A stretch of 64,000 bases of DNA from Candidatus Heimdallarchaeota archaeon (GTDB taxonomy: Archaea > Asgardarchaeota > Heimdallarchaeia > JABLTI01). Of this stretch, positions 9,491 to 19,032 are shown piece after piece. The position numbers were made by a program, and so were the translations under genes. Position 1 is the stretch's first letter. Each line of letters opens with the position of its first letter. The notes under the pieces are model-generated. The model worked only from the letters and a program-made list of their open reading frames with translations. It was not told the DNA's origin and did not search any database. The stretch spans positions 25,171 to 89,170 of the forward strand of contig JAHLVW010000025.1 of NCBI GenBank assembly GCA_019058275.1. The letters are read 5' to 3'.

Positions 9491-9735
9491 GTTAATTTCA
9501 CTTCATTTAGTTCTATAAATTATTAAATTTGCTTTCACCAAAAAAAAGCTTTCTTAATAAGCTTTCAAAGATGGTTGTTTTATTCCAGCTTTTCTAGTAA
9601 TTATGCTTTAATTAATACTACCTAAACAGTCTATTTTTACCTTTTGATTCAAACAATATTTTACAAACAAAAATTTTACTACAATAAGTAGTTATTTTGT
9701 TTATTTTATGTAAGCGCTAGAAACAAGGAGATGGC

Positions 9736-10624
9736 ATTCTAATAGCTAAACAAAAAGTTAGAATTTTAGCAGATGCTACTATGGGGCTCCCTCCAGAGAC
9801 GGTTAAAGATCTAGATATTGGTGTTTTACCAACACAAGTAATGATTGAAGATCGTGAGAAACCATATAGGAACTATATTAATATAACCCCTGAGGAGGTT
9901 TTTGAAAAACTTCTGAAAGTAAAAGAAATCCCAACTACTGCTGTACCAACACAGGATGACATTTACAAAGTATATGAGGAATCCTTGAAAAATTTTGAAT
10001 CAGTAATAGTTTTAGCTCATTCTAGTAAAATTAGCAGTGGTTATAATTGTGCTTTACGAATTGCTGAAATGTTTCCTGGCAAAGATATAACTGTAATCGA
10101 TACCAAACAATAACAATAATGGAAGGACTGTTGGTTTTTGAAGCTGCAATGATGGCTCGTAAAGGTGTGGATAAGGAGGAAATAATCAATCAAGTAAATT
10201 CCTTGATTCCTCACACACATGAGATTGCCATTCTGAAATCATTAGATTATCTTAGAAAAGGTGGAAGAATTAGTATAGCAAAGTATCTTATCGGAAATCT
10301 AGCAAATTTCAAACCAATAATAGGTGTCGAAGATGGTTTGGTAAAGAACATTGGTAGAGTTAAGGGGTTTGATAATGGTATTGAAATTCTTAAGAAAAAT
10401 ATCCTAAACATATTGCAAAATCGAAAAACAGATTTTGAGACAGTCTTCATGCTTTAATGCCTAAGGAAGCTAAAGATCTCAAAGACTTCATACTCACACA
10501 GAAAGAAAATATTCCAAGAAAAGTTGAAATTTATACGCTTGGACCAGTTTTAGGAACTCATATTGGTCCATATGCACTTAGCATTTGATGGATAGGCGAC
10601 TGGGATGAAAGTTGGCTCAAATAA
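9736..10624 (+). pseudogene. Decayed DegV-family (fatty-acid-binding) gene
   Basis: Three adjacent reading frames together make one DegV protein. Residues IAKQKVRILADATMGLPPE through VIDTKQ come from frame 1. MEGLLVFEAAMMARKG through TDFETV come from a second frame after a stop and shift near 10111-10119. LHALMPKEAKDLKDF through GPYALSI come from a third frame after a shift near 10444. An in-frame TGA at 10586-10588 then precedes WIGDWDESW. DegV proteins bind fatty acids and are usually about 280 residues, which is the summed length here. No normal start codon is seen before ADAT in frame; a ribosome site (AAGGAG, 9725-9730) precedes an ATG in the wrong frame. Multiple lesions argue for a true pseudogene rather than one sequencing error. 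Confidence 0.75.
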
Positions 10625-10719
10625 ATAGTGTTACCAAGTGTTGTATTTGAAAGAAAACCCTTTTAGGATTGATTTCTCAGTATATTTATATATCAACTAT
10701 TATTGGAGCTATTATAAAA

Positions 10720-11514
10720 ATGGTTAAGCCAGGTTCAATCGTTGGCGGATTTATTATTGCAATTTCTATAGCTATGCAAGTTATTACGCTTGTCGAAATC
10801 GTTTCTTATTATTGGTTACTGTTTATTTGGGCAGCTGGACTTATTGCAGGAGTAACGTATGTTTTAGGGGGATTGGCTTTCGATTCAGATAAAATGGAAT
10901 ATTTCACAATCTCCGGTATTGGTTTTGGATCTATAATTGCTGTTACTGTTTATTTCTGCGTTTTCCAAGCTGAATCAATATACAATATGCTATTACCACT
11001 TGTTGCTGGAAAAGCCCTCTGGGCTTTCGGAGCAGTTGGTTTATCAACTGGGTCTGCAATATTAATGGCAATTGCACCTCTATTTGTAGTAGCAGGTACT
11101 GGAAAGCAAATGAAGGGAGTAAAACCTGGAGCTATTATTGGTGGTATTTTAATTAGTTCTTCATTGTTTTTACAAATTATAACGGTCATTCATTTCGCCA
11201 AGTATTACTGGCTTCTTGTATTCTGGTTCATTGGTTTAGTTGGGGCTATTTCTCTCGCTATTGGTGCCAGAGCAAAGTGGGGTTATAATAGCACAGAAGC
11301 TTTTGTGACTGCTGGAATTTTCATCGGCATTCTTCTTGTTTTGGTTATTTGGTGGACTGTTTCACCATCTATGAAAGCTAATATAACAAATACAATACCA
11401 GGTGTTACACATCCTATTGGAGAAATATTACCTACAGTAATCTCTTTTATCTCTGGTGTTATAGCATTCTTTGGTGTACTATTTTGTACAGCTTCTGAGA
11501 AAAGTAGATACTAA
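10720..11514 (+). CDS. Polytopic membrane protein with internal duplication
   Basis: The protein has about 264 residues and six to eight hydrophobic helices. The ATG at 10720 is preferred because it starts the repeat unit; an upstream TTG at 10669 would add 17 residues of no clear role. The two halves are homologous: VKPGSIVGGFIIAISIAMQ is matched about 130 residues later by VKPGAIIGGILISSSLFLQ, and both continue with IT, a YYWLL..W motif and a G-rich helix. No catalytic or transport motif is recognisable. It sits between the DegV pseudogene and PPAT, all on the plus strand. Function unknown. Confidence 0.65.
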   Translation: MVKPGSIVGGFIIAISIAMQVITLVEIVSYYWLLFIWAAGLIAGVTYVLGGLAFDSDKMEYFTISGIGFGSIIAVTVYFCVFQAESIYNMLLPLVAGKALWAFGAVGLSTGSAILMAIAPLFVVAGTGKQMKGVKPGAIIGGILISSSLFLQIITVIHFAKYYWLLVFWFIGLVGAISLAIGARAKWGYNSTEAFVTAGIFIGILLVLVIWWTVSPSMKANITNTIPGVTHPIGEILPTVISFISGVIAFFGVLFCTASEKSRY

Positions 11515-11663
11515 TCTTTTCTCAACTTTTTCTTTTGTTTTAAACATAATTCTTCAATTTTCTTTGAATAATTAACAAAGGAATTAAAAGGATATTTAGT
11601 TTATCAAAAACGAATATTAAAGATTGTAGATTTACTGTTATACGAAATATGTGAGGATATGAA

Positions 11664-12179
11664 TTGACAAAAACCATAAAATACCATTTTGAATATGGCT
11701 GCCTTGGTGGTACTTTTGATAGATTACATGGTGGTCAGAAGTTACTACTCACTACTGCCTTCAAACTTGCCAAAAAGGTCCTAATAGGTATAACTACTGA
11801 CGAATTAGCTAAAAGAGGTAAAAAAATCCATCACTTAATATGGCCTTACGAAAAACGATCCAAAGATGTACTGGATTTTCTACACTCAATTGGTATTTCT
11901 GATGATCGTATAGAAATAAAACCACTGTCTCGAGCAACACAATATGCTGACGAAATTTCTGAACTAGAAATAATAGTACTAAGTCCGGAAACATATGGTA
12001 GATTGTTGGACATTAATGATCTTCGAAGAGAAAAGGATTTAGCTGAATTATTGGCAATCGCCATTCCTTATTTTAGAGATGAAAATGGGAAAATTGTAAG
12101 TTCTCAAACCTTTAGAGAGCTGGAAATGAAATTGAAGCAACAAATTAAGCGTAAAGATGATGATGCTGCTGCTTTATAA
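11664..12179 (+). CDS. coaD: Phosphopantetheine adenylyltransferase, archaeal/eukaryotic type
   Basis: This 171-residue nucleotidyltransferase starts at a TTG. It transfers AMP from ATP to 4'-phosphopantetheine to give dephospho-CoA in coenzyme A synthesis. The N-terminal motif GGTFDRLHGGQKLLL is the family signature, and the protein shows the archaeal/CoASY type rather than the bacterial CoaD type (ISVDRAxY-like segments are absent, while ITTDELAKRGK is present). The HxGH nucleotide-binding motif reads HGGQ, with the second histidine replaced by glutamine; this residue normally stabilises the transition state. The C-terminus ends in a lysine-rich, aspartate-rich tail. The gene converges on polB with a 14-bp gap. 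Confidence 0.85.
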   Translation: MTKTIKYHFEYGCLGGTFDRLHGGQKLLLTTAFKLAKKVLIGITTDELAKRGKKIHHLIWPYEKRSKDVLDFLHSIGISDDRIEIKPLSRATQYADEISELEIIVLSPETYGRLLDINDLRREKDLAELLAIAIPYFRDENGKIVSSQTFRELEMKLKQQIKRKDDDAAAL

Positions 12180-12193
12180 TTCAGTTTTACATT

Positions 12194-14953
12194 TTAAAAG
12201 AAATCATCCAGTGACCTAATACCAATTATCTTATCAAATGATATGCCTATTGGGTCAAGAACTTGTGTTAATGTGGAATCCATTTGCGTCAGATATTTAT
12301 CTACATCAATTTCTGAAACATCTGCTAATTCCACAGGTTTTACCCCTTCTTGTCCCCTGGTTTTTACATATGATACTAAATCTCCAGCTCCTAATTTTTG
12401 ACCTGTTTTATCAGCTAGAAAACGAGCTGCTTTTACATGTTGTGGGGTTGTTTTTACATATTGATTTAGATTCTTATTTAGTTGCACTTTGAAAACCAAG
12501 GATTCAATCGCTAATTCACGTTTCTTTAGTTTGGAATAACATTGTTGTACAATATCCTCAATTTGCTGTTTAGCTTTATCAAAATCCTCTTCTTGGTTAA
12601 TACAGCTTAAAATGGTCACTATCTCATAAAAGACATCTTTCAAAAATGGTGGAGTATTTCTTTTCTTTCCTAGTAGACCTTTCACGTCTACACTGCCATC
12701 ATGATAAACTCCAAGATAGTTCTTCTTTCTATCTGATAGAGCTAAATATCTGTATGTTTTGTCTACATCAAGATTGATCTTAAGGTTCTTATCACTCCAA
12801 GCAATCAGCTCGTTAATCTGTTCTTGTGTAAGATTTTTCAAGAAAACTGAATCTGTATCTCCATAAATGACAGCAATACCCATCTGATTGCATTTTTCAA
12901 TTGTTTGTGTAATTGCTTGTCGGCCAATAGCAGTTGTTGCTTCAGCTAATGGAGGACAATAAAATGGAAAATGAGGTGCACCAAAGACACCATAAGAAGC
13001 ATTAATTACAACTTTTAAAGCTGATTGAATAACTTCATAAAAACCTCGAATGTTTTCATCCAAGCTTTTATCTTTGGTTTTTGGTTTAAACCAAGAAATT
13101 CGTATGTCTCTGATAAAGCCAATCAAAATAGACATTAGTCCTCTATTTTTTGTACAAACCCAATGATCTGTATCTGGAATTAATTTAATATCTTTACATT
13201 CCTCATGCTTGCAGTTCATTGTTTCATAGGAAAGATTCCATGTCTTTATTATACTCGGGTATAGACTAGCAAAATCCAGTACAGTAACATCAAAATGTAT
13301 CCCTGGATCTGGATCAACAACTAGAGCACCTTTGTATTTCTTTCCTTTTATCATGGCACTTGTTGTTGAATCACCTCGAGAGCTAATGATCTCTTCAGGT
13401 CTAGGAATAAGATACTTTCTTCTTCGATGTTCTGCAAATAACCAGTTTCTAATCCAACTTGAAACTGCTTGTCGAGTTATATCCTCAAAGGTCATACCAG
13501 TAAGACGCATAAGTTGAATGATTAATCGAATTGTTACAGAATCATTAAATGTGGTTAACTCGAGTGTAATTTTACTATCCCATAAATTGTATCGAGCGAG
13601 ATCATAACAGCTTGCATATCCAATTTCTTCTTCTAATTCGATTTTTCCTACGTCAAGCAATGCACTACTAACAGCGTTTAGTGAACTTTCACTATATTTA
13701 GAAGCAAACGCATAAACCTTAATTGCAGCTTGATTGAAAAAGCGATAAGCATCAAAATGAATTGAATTTCTTATCTTACAGCTATCTCTAACCATTATGA
13801 TAGGATTATCTTTCTTGGTAATTTTCAAGCGAACTGCTCGATTATAGAGATATGGCAGATCATAATTGTCACCGTTGAAAGTAATAATCATTGGATATTC
13901 TTGCATTAATCTGAAAGTTTCACGTAAAAGCTCTGCTTCATCATCATAGAAGGTTATTTCTACATCATCAGCCAATTCTTCTGAACGGGTTCCTAATGGT
14001 ACATCTTCTCGTTTCAGTACTAGTGCTTTCTTTACTCCATCATTTCCTACAATTGCTACAGAAATTACCTTCTCTTCTGCCTTTTTTGGATCAGAAATAT
14101 GAGTCATGGTTTTTGTATAAACCTCAATATCTATTGCTGCGCGTTTTATGTGTGGTACTCTAGCTAAGAATAGTGGTAGATATATTGGAATTAGTTCTTT
14201 AACTTCCTTAGGTGAATCCTTGAATATATCACGGATTTGTTTTTCAACTTCCTTATCTACTTCAGGAAAAACTGGTTCTAAATTACTATTTTTTACTTGA
14301 TAAAACATTCCAGGAAATAATTCACGATCATAGAGGTAATTTTGATGATATCTAATATTTGCTTCCCATGCAGCAGGTAATTTATCTCTTAAACTATCAA
14401 ACCCACCTGCTATAGCCAATGGATCAGTTACAAGAATTTTTGTCATGGGAACTTTATCATCGATTAATAAATTTTGAAGTGTAACTTTTTCATAACCAGT
14501 TATTTTAGAGAAGTTTTTAACTGGTGATATTTGTTTTAGTTCTTCTTCTTTTAAATCAGATAAACAATATGGCTTATGTTCAGTATTATCATACCAACCA
14601 AATAGTCGATTAGAGTGTTCATCTAATAGATAGAGAAATGCTTTACCACTTTTACCATCATATACTGATTGCAACAAACAACATGGTGGAGTGTTAGTCG
14701 GACATAGTTCTACTGGAGCACCCTCAAAAATGACATCCTCGTCATCATCTTCTTGGTCTTTCTCTAAATCATCACTTGCATTGCTCACAGCTAATTCATT
14801 TACCATAGTAGAGGGCTTGCCAGATAGATTATCATCTTTTCTTATTTGCTCTGGTTTTTCTGAAGAAGCTAATTCTTTCTCTTTCTTTGCATCTTTTTTA
14901 TCAATGTTTTCAGATGGGAAGAAAGTGTCTAATGATAATTGTTTTTTGCTCAT
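12194..14953 (-). CDS. polB: Family B replicative DNA polymerase
   Basis: This 919-residue family B polymerase has all proofreading and polymerase motifs: Exo I DIE at 275-277, Exo II NGDNYD at 360-365, Exo III YNLWD at 455-459, motif A DFASLYPS at 560-567, motif B with KVVINASYG around 647-655, and motif C YGDTD at 697-701. It should be a processive 3'-5' proofreading DNA polymerase. The first 80 residues are charged, low-complexity sequence. A consensus PCNA-interacting peptide occurs at the N-terminus (QLSLDTFF, 5-12), and a second, weaker one ends the protein (LDDFF preceded by IRS, 912-919), so sliding-clamp contacts at both ends are likely. No intein is present. Confidence 0.96.
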   Translation of the reverse strand: MSKKQLSLDTFFPSENIDKKDAKKEKELASSEKPEQIRKDDNLSGKPSTMVNELAVSNASDDLEKDQEDDDEDVIFEGAPVELCPTNTPPCCLLQSVYDGKSGKAFLYLLDEHSNRLFGWYDNTEHKPYCLSDLKEEELKQISPVKNFSKITGYEKVTLQNLLIDDKVPMTKILVTDPLAIAGGFDSLRDKLPAAWEANIRYHQNYLYDRELFPGMFYQVKNSNLEPVFPEVDKEVEKQIRDIFKDSPKEVKELIPIYLPLFLARVPHIKRAAIDIEVYTKTMTHISDPKKAEEKVISVAIVGNDGVKKALVLKREDVPLGTRSEELADDVEITFYDDEAELLRETFRLMQEYPMIITFNGDNYDLPYLYNRAVRLKITKKDNPIIMVRDSCKIRNSIHFDAYRFFNQAAIKVYAFASKYSESSLNAVSSALLDVGKIELEEEIGYASCYDLARYNLWDSKITLELTTFNDSVTIRLIIQLMRLTGMTFEDITRQAVSSWIRNWLFAEHRRRKYLIPRPEEIISSRGDSTTSAMIKGKKYKGALVVDPDPGIHFDVTVLDFASLYPSIIKTWNLSYETMNCKHEECKDIKLIPDTDHWVCTKNRGLMSILIGFIRDIRISWFKPKTKDKSLDENIRGFYEVIQSALKVVINASYGVFGAPHFPFYCPPLAEATTAIGRQAITQTIEKCNQMGIAVIYGDTDSVFLKNLTQEQINELIAWSDKNLKINLDVDKTYRYLALSDRKKNYLGVYHDGSVDVKGLLGKKRNTPPFLKDVFYEIVTILSCINQEEDFDKAKQQIEDIVQQCYSKLKKRELAIESLVFKVQLNKNLNQYVKTTPQHVKAARFLADKTGQKLGAGDLVSYVKTRGQEGVKPVELADVSEIDVDKYLTQMDSTLTQVLDPIGISFDKIIGIRSLDDFF

Positions 14954-15139
14954 ACATTACCCTCATATCGCTGACAAATTCATAATGATTTAAAAATTAA
15001 TACTTAGTTGTTTTTACTTGTTTTGGTCTTGTGAATTATGTTATTACTCATATATATGATATAATTAAACTTCAAAACCTTTTAACTCTTCTAGAGATGG
15101 GGTTTTTATTTGCCACTTTCTACTTCTTGATGAGTATCA

Positions 15140-15562
15140 ATGAATGGAAATAACAACAACAGTAAATCCGATGTTGGTTTTTTAATTTTCTTGATTTTAG
15201 TGGTTACTGCTATGATTCCATTCTTCATTGGATTTGATAATTTTAATAAGATCTTGCAAATAAGTAAAATCATAATTTTTGTATTTACGGCAATAGCTGT
15301 AGCTGCTAGTGTAGTATTTGGTTTCATTTTCTTTAGAAAAAAATTAACATTTAAAAATCTCAAGAAAATTAACAATGATAGTGTAGAAGATGCAATTAAT
15401 GAATCGTTAAATGAAGATAAACTAAAAGATAAGAATATTCCAAAGATAGAATTAACATCTACTAACCAGCAGGAAAACATCTTAGATGTAGGAAATAAAT
15501 TGTCTAAAATTGACTCAATGAGTAATGATTTGCGAAAGCTAAATCAAAAATATGATTTTTAG
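15140..15562 (+). CDS. Small membrane protein with two helices and charged tail
   Basis: This 140-residue protein has an asparagine-rich N-terminus, two hydrophobic helices (about 12-30 and 38-62) and a hydrophilic, Lys/Glu/Asn-rich cytoplasmic tail of about 75 residues. No family is recognised. It lies alone between polB (divergent) and the dispersed repeat at 15585. The opposite strand is also open over this interval but encodes an improbable low-complexity leucine/serine sequence. Confidence 0.5.
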   Translation: MNGNNNNSKSDVGFLIFLILVVTAMIPFFIGFDNFNKILQISKIIIFVFTAIAVAASVVFGFIFFRKKLTFKNLKKINNDSVEDAINESLNEDKLKDKNIPKIELTSTNQQENILDVGNKLSKIDSMSNDLRKLNQKYDF

Positions 15563-15584
15563 AGAACTTCCATTAAATAAAACA

Positions 15585-15890
15585 AAAAGAACTGGAAAGA
15601 GTTATAGAATCAATGACCTATGGTAGAAAATCATTGCGAAATCATCTCCTCCTAATGGTAAATCTGGTAATAAATGGTGAGAGTAAAAAAAAAGGAAAAG
15701 TAGAAATGGAAAAAGGAATCTCATCATCGGCAACTAAAGAGAAAGATAATAACTCAAGTACTAAGGGGGCTGAGATGCATCTATTCACTTTCATGAGCAA
15801 TGCTAACTCATAGAGTACAACCAGCTCAAAAAATTGGGACAGCTAGGAACATAACTAGAGAATAAGACAGTGAAAAAAACTGTTAGGAGA
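15585..15890 (+). repeat. Dispersed repeat copy 1, next to tRNA-Asp
   Basis: This segment is a degenerate copy of the 3' end of the RAMP/HD gene at 43064-44119. Translated, it gives KELERVIESMTYGRKSLRNHLLLMVN, split here only by the lack of an upstream start, versus KELKRIVEALDYGKNPLRNHLLIMVN in the parent, followed by the same serine-rich tail. Nucleotide identity is obvious in ATTGCGAAATCATCT. The copy ends in a short hairpin ACAGT/ACTGT at 15867-15883, which has a counterpart (ACGAT/ATCGT) in copy 3, and it stops 6-10 bp before the 3' end of the tRNA-Asp gene. It is probably not translated. Confidence 0.7.
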
Positions 15891-15896
15891 TAAAAC

Positions 15897-16008
15897 TGGC
15901 GCCCCGATCGGGATTTGAACCCGAAACTGGTCAATGAGGTTTTTTTCTTCTCATTCATGTCCATCGGGTGACAGCCGAAGATGATAGGCCGTACTACACT
16001 ATCAGGGC
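15897..16008 (-). tRNA. tRNA-Asp(GTC) with an intron, CCA encoded
   Basis: Read on the minus strand, GCCCTGA (5', ending at 16008) pairs with TCGGGGC (3'), and the T arm is TCGGG-TTCAAAT-CCCGA. The anticodon arm is TTCGG-CTGTCAC-CCGA, giving anticodon GTC. The discriminator is G and CCA is encoded at 15897-15899. Between the anticodon stem and the T stem are about 39 nt where 6 are expected, so an insertion of about 33 nt sits in the variable region. It contains an internal stem AATGAG/CTCATT. The location is not the canonical 37/38 position, because the anticodon loop is already complete. Exact splice sites could not be fixed. Confidence 0.85.
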
Positions 16009-16115
16009 ACATTAGTTTTTTTCTGTTATTTTTTCCTTTTTAATCTTTTCTAAGAATATGTGTTATTCAATTTTACGTCTACTACTTGTATTGATTTTAA
16101 CTGTCTAACAGACAT

Positions 16116-16709
16116 TCATTTTATGTTATCTTTCAATAGTTTGATTGCTTCTTCTCTTGCTTTAAGTAATGTTCGTCTTTCAATTCCTTCCATTTCCTGA
16201 GATGATAGTATCTTTTCTGTTAACACCTTTGTAAATAGGAGGTATTCATCTTTTCTACTTATGTATGGAATGACTTTTTCTTCGTGAATAAATTCCTCGA
16301 TAGAGGTTTTTTTTCCATTATTATTTCCTTCGGTCAGATCAAATCTGAATTTAGCATAGACTAAAAAACAATGAACCATTGGAACGTATGGTATATTATA
16401 CTTTATCAAAATCTTATCTAGTCCTGTTGAAATAGCTTCTGTCAGTTTGTAAATTCCCACTTTTTTGTAAAGTGATATTTTGAGTTCTTCTGCAAGACCG
16501 GCAATAACTCCATGTTTGGTTGTACAGCTACACATATTTTCTAAAAATAATATCATTTTATCATCTTTGTCGCTGTTATATCCATATTTTAGATTATGAA
16601 CATATAGACATGCTTCTTGGAAAGTTTCTATACATAGATCTAAGAATTTCTGACTTATCTCTCCAGATGATGTTATTTTCGCTTTAGGTAGATTTTCATA
16701 AGAATCCAT
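16116..16709 (-). CDS. Transglutaminase-like cysteine protease-fold protein
   Basis: This 197-residue protein has a plausible transglutaminase-like triad. Cys62 lies in CSCTTKHG after an acidic LFLENM stretch, His113 in VPMVHCFLVY and Asp124 in RFDLTEG, each with the spacing expected for the core fold. The region before it (YGYNSDKDD) also fits the family. Such proteins act as proteases or amidases, or hydrolyse peptide-like bonds; the substrate is unknown. There is no signal peptide, so it is probably cytosolic. It stands alone between tRNA-Asp and the zinc-ribbon membrane protein. Confidence 0.6.
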   Translation of the reverse strand: MDSYENLPKAKITSSGEISQKFLDLCIETFQEACLYVHNLKYGYNSDKDDKMILFLENMCSCTTKHGVIAGLAEELKISLYKKVGIYKLTEAISTGLDKILIKYNIPYVPMVHCFLVYAKFRFDLTEGNNNGKKTSIEEFIHEEKVIPYISRKDEYLLFTKVLTEKILSSQEMEGIERRTLLKAREEAIKLLKDNIK

Positions 16710-16832
16710 AATTAAGCTAAAGCAGTTTTTTCATATAAGATTGCTGTTTTAGAAACTATTTTCTCGCCGAAATTAGCTCTATATTTCTTAGATGATTTTA
16801 GATTTAAAAGAGAAGATCAGTTATCTTATTTG

Positions 16833-17555
16833 TCAGATATTTAATTTCCGTTTTAGATCCACACCTCGAATAATCCTGAAGTGCAAATATAGCAGAAATC
16901 CACCTATTACTAATGTTGACGCTAATACGTACAATGACCAACTGACAGTAAATCGTTGCTTTAAAAAGCTGGAAATGATGAAATCGACTCCTAGACAAAT
17001 AACTCCAATGCCAAATAGTATGAATGATGCAATATTCAATCCCTTATTCTTAACAGAAATTGAAGTTATTACAACTGCAATAATTATCGTCTCTACTAAC
17101 GCTACCATAGGCAATCCTACTCGTAAATACCAATCGATTCGTCCGTTATCTATTAAATCTATAACCAAGAGGAAAACAAAAAGTGGGAGTGCTTCTCCTA
17201 TTAGTAAAATCGTTAGTTTATCTGGGAATAGTAATGGCATTGAAATAATGAGCCAAACCAGTATTAGTGAAGCAATTGAGTAAAGTGACCAGCTTACAGT
17301 TTTATTAATAATTAAATCAGTAAACAAAGTGATTAGTAATGGAATTATTAGTGTAACGCTAGCAATTTCCCAAATTAGTTTGCGTCTTTGTTTTGCAGTT
17401 CTCCCTGGTTTACTTGGTCCTAGTGCAGGTTCGTCTGGGTACTTTTTTGTATATTCAACAGGTTCTTCATCAGTTTCTTGTATTGGTGATCCGCATAGAG
17501 GGCAATGTGTTTTATGTGGTTCAATTTCTACTCCACATTTGCTGCAAAATGACAA
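16833..17555 (-). CDS. Zinc-ribbon polytopic membrane protein (DUF6320-like)
   Basis: This 240-residue protein begins with a zinc ribbon (CSKCGVEIEPHKTHCPLCGSP, two CxxC pairs in the first 25 residues). A charged linker and six hydrophobic helices follow from about residue 60 to the end. This arrangement is seen in small bacterial and archaeal membrane proteins found next to alcohol acyltransferase-like genes, and here it follows the HHxxxDG acyltransferase by only 12 bp on the same strand. A function as membrane partner of that enzyme is inferred from this pairing. Confidence 0.6.
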   Translation of the reverse strand: MSFCSKCGVEIEPHKTHCPLCGSPIQETDEEPVEYTKKYPDEPALGPSKPGRTAKQRRKLIWEIASVTLIIPLLITLFTDLIINKTVSWSLYSIASLILVWLIISMPLLFPDKLTILLIGEALPLFVFLLVIDLIDNGRIDWYLRVGLPMVALVETIIIAVVITSISVKNKGLNIASFILFGIGVICLGVDFIISSFLKQRFTVSWSLYVLASTLVIGGFLLYLHFRIIRGVDLKRKLNI

Positions 17556-17567
17556 TGCTATTATCTC

Positions 17568-18914
17568 CTAATTTGTTTCGATTCTTATTTCTATTCCTTC
17601 TTTAACAAGCTTTCTAAAGAAGGTTTTTTCTACGATTGTTTCTTTTATTGTTCTTCCCCAGCTTATGTATAGATTTTCTTCATAGCTTACAACAGCACAA
17701 CCTGTTTTTGTGACTGGACTTGGTGCTGGGAAGAGATGAATATCACTAATTTCGTTATTTAATGGTTCTGGTAATGATACTTTACCTAAGTTAGTGATTA
17801 CTCCTGAATATAGAAATTCCCCTTGTCCGTTATAAATGACTTTACCAAATAGCTTCTTCAGAAACAATGGAGTATATCTTACTATTGGGTTTAATTCTCC
17901 TCTTACATTTCGAGCAATCTGCTGATTTATGTATTTATCAGAAACCTCTAATCGCATGTAATGATATACTTGCTTCAAAATTTCTTCAAATGAATACTTA
18001 CCTAATCTTGGATCAATAAATGGAGTTACATATAATGAGAAGTTTCTCATGGTCTTAGATGGATAAATTCTTCTTAGATTTACAGGAACCATTAATCGTA
18101 TTGGTTTTAGATTCTTCTTTAGCACTTTCAAAGGTAAGCTAAACAACACTTCTTGTAAAGAATCCAAGTATATTGCTGTTAGGTATTCAGTAAGAGTAAC
18201 ATTCAATTCCTTTGATTTTTGAAGCACTTGTTTTATTGGCATTATACCTGTTAAGATGTTATAGACCCCTTTAGGTTCCAATTTGTATGGTAAATGAAAT
18301 GCTTTTGAGATACGTTTTGGATCAGGAATTTCTTTATGATAATTCTTCCTAAATGCATCTTCATATTCTTCTTTATGAGGTTCTTCCCCAGGTCGAAAAA
18401 TATCTTGCCAATCATTGATTTCTAAACCCGTTAATCTTAGATATTCACTTACTAGAGATTTCAAAAAAGTTAGTGCACCTCTCCCATCTGTTATACTATG
18501 ATGGAATTCAACTGCTATACGATTATAAAATGCTCTTACTCTAAATGGGAATATTCCTTTCTTAGTTATTGGCATTTTTTGACTTGGATATTTTGAGTCC
18601 TTTATGATTGTTGGTTTTCCACTAGTATATTCCCAATAATTCCAAAATAAACCTCTTTGTAGATTAACTCTATAATATGGAAATCTTACAATTATGTTTT
18701 CAAGTGTTTGTTGTAATAGTCCTACATTTATGGAGTGTTTTAGAGTAGCAGTCATTCTAAATAGACAAGGAATTCTTGATGATGTAACTAGAGAAAATAT
18801 TGTTGCTGCGTTATCTAATTTATAAGATGTTGGAATTTGATTCTCGTCTGTTACCTGGGAGTTCTGATGATCCAATGATGTATGAGAATCACTATTACTT
18901 TGTCTTGAATTCAT
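17568..18914 (-). CDS. HHxxxDG acyltransferase (alcohol acetyltransferase/condensation-type)
   Basis: This 448-residue protein carries the catalytic motif HHSITDG (HHxxxDG) followed by GALTFLKSLVSEYL. That motif defines the chloramphenicol-acetyltransferase/condensation-domain superfamily, which includes wax-ester synthases and alcohol acetyltransferases. A C-terminal AVVSYEENLYISW block resembles the DFG/SYxGxL region of the family. It should move an acyl group from CoA or a carrier protein to an alcohol or amine; no carrier protein is nearby. It forms a two-gene operon with the zinc-ribbon membrane protein downstream. A role in membrane lipid or surface acylation is an inference. Confidence 0.72.
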   Translation of the reverse strand: MNSRQSNSDSHTSLDHQNSQVTDENQIPTSYKLDNAATIFSLVTSSRIPCLFRMTATLKHSINVGLLQQTLENIIVRFPYYRVNLQRGLFWNYWEYTSGKPTIIKDSKYPSQKMPITKKGIFPFRVRAFYNRIAVEFHHSITDGRGALTFLKSLVSEYLRLTGLEINDWQDIFRPGEEPHKEEYEDAFRKNYHKEIPDPKRISKAFHLPYKLEPKGVYNILTGIMPIKQVLQKSKELNVTLTEYLTAIYLDSLQEVLFSLPLKVLKKNLKPIRLMVPVNLRRIYPSKTMRNFSLYVTPFIDPRLGKYSFEEILKQVYHYMRLEVSDKYINQQIARNVRGELNPIVRYTPLFLKKLFGKVIYNGQGEFLYSGVITNLGKVSLPEPLNNEISDIHLFPAPSPVTKTGCAVVSYEENLYISWGRTIKETIVEKTFFRKLVKEGIEIRIETN

Positions 18915-19032
18915 TTGTGTTCTTCCGGGGTTCTAGTTTAAAAATAAAATGTTGATTATTAACTTACTACTAGTTAAACAGCTTTTTGTAATTGTCCTCT
19001 TAACTCAAAGAATGAGTATTACAAAAGAATAT

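Noticed and set aside
12194..14953. Intein in polB
   Set aside because: All polymerase motifs are contiguous at normal distances, with no extra segment.
15106..15480. Reverse-strand gene over the small membrane protein
   Set aside because: It is a low-complexity leucine/serine-rich translation complementary to a better coding frame.
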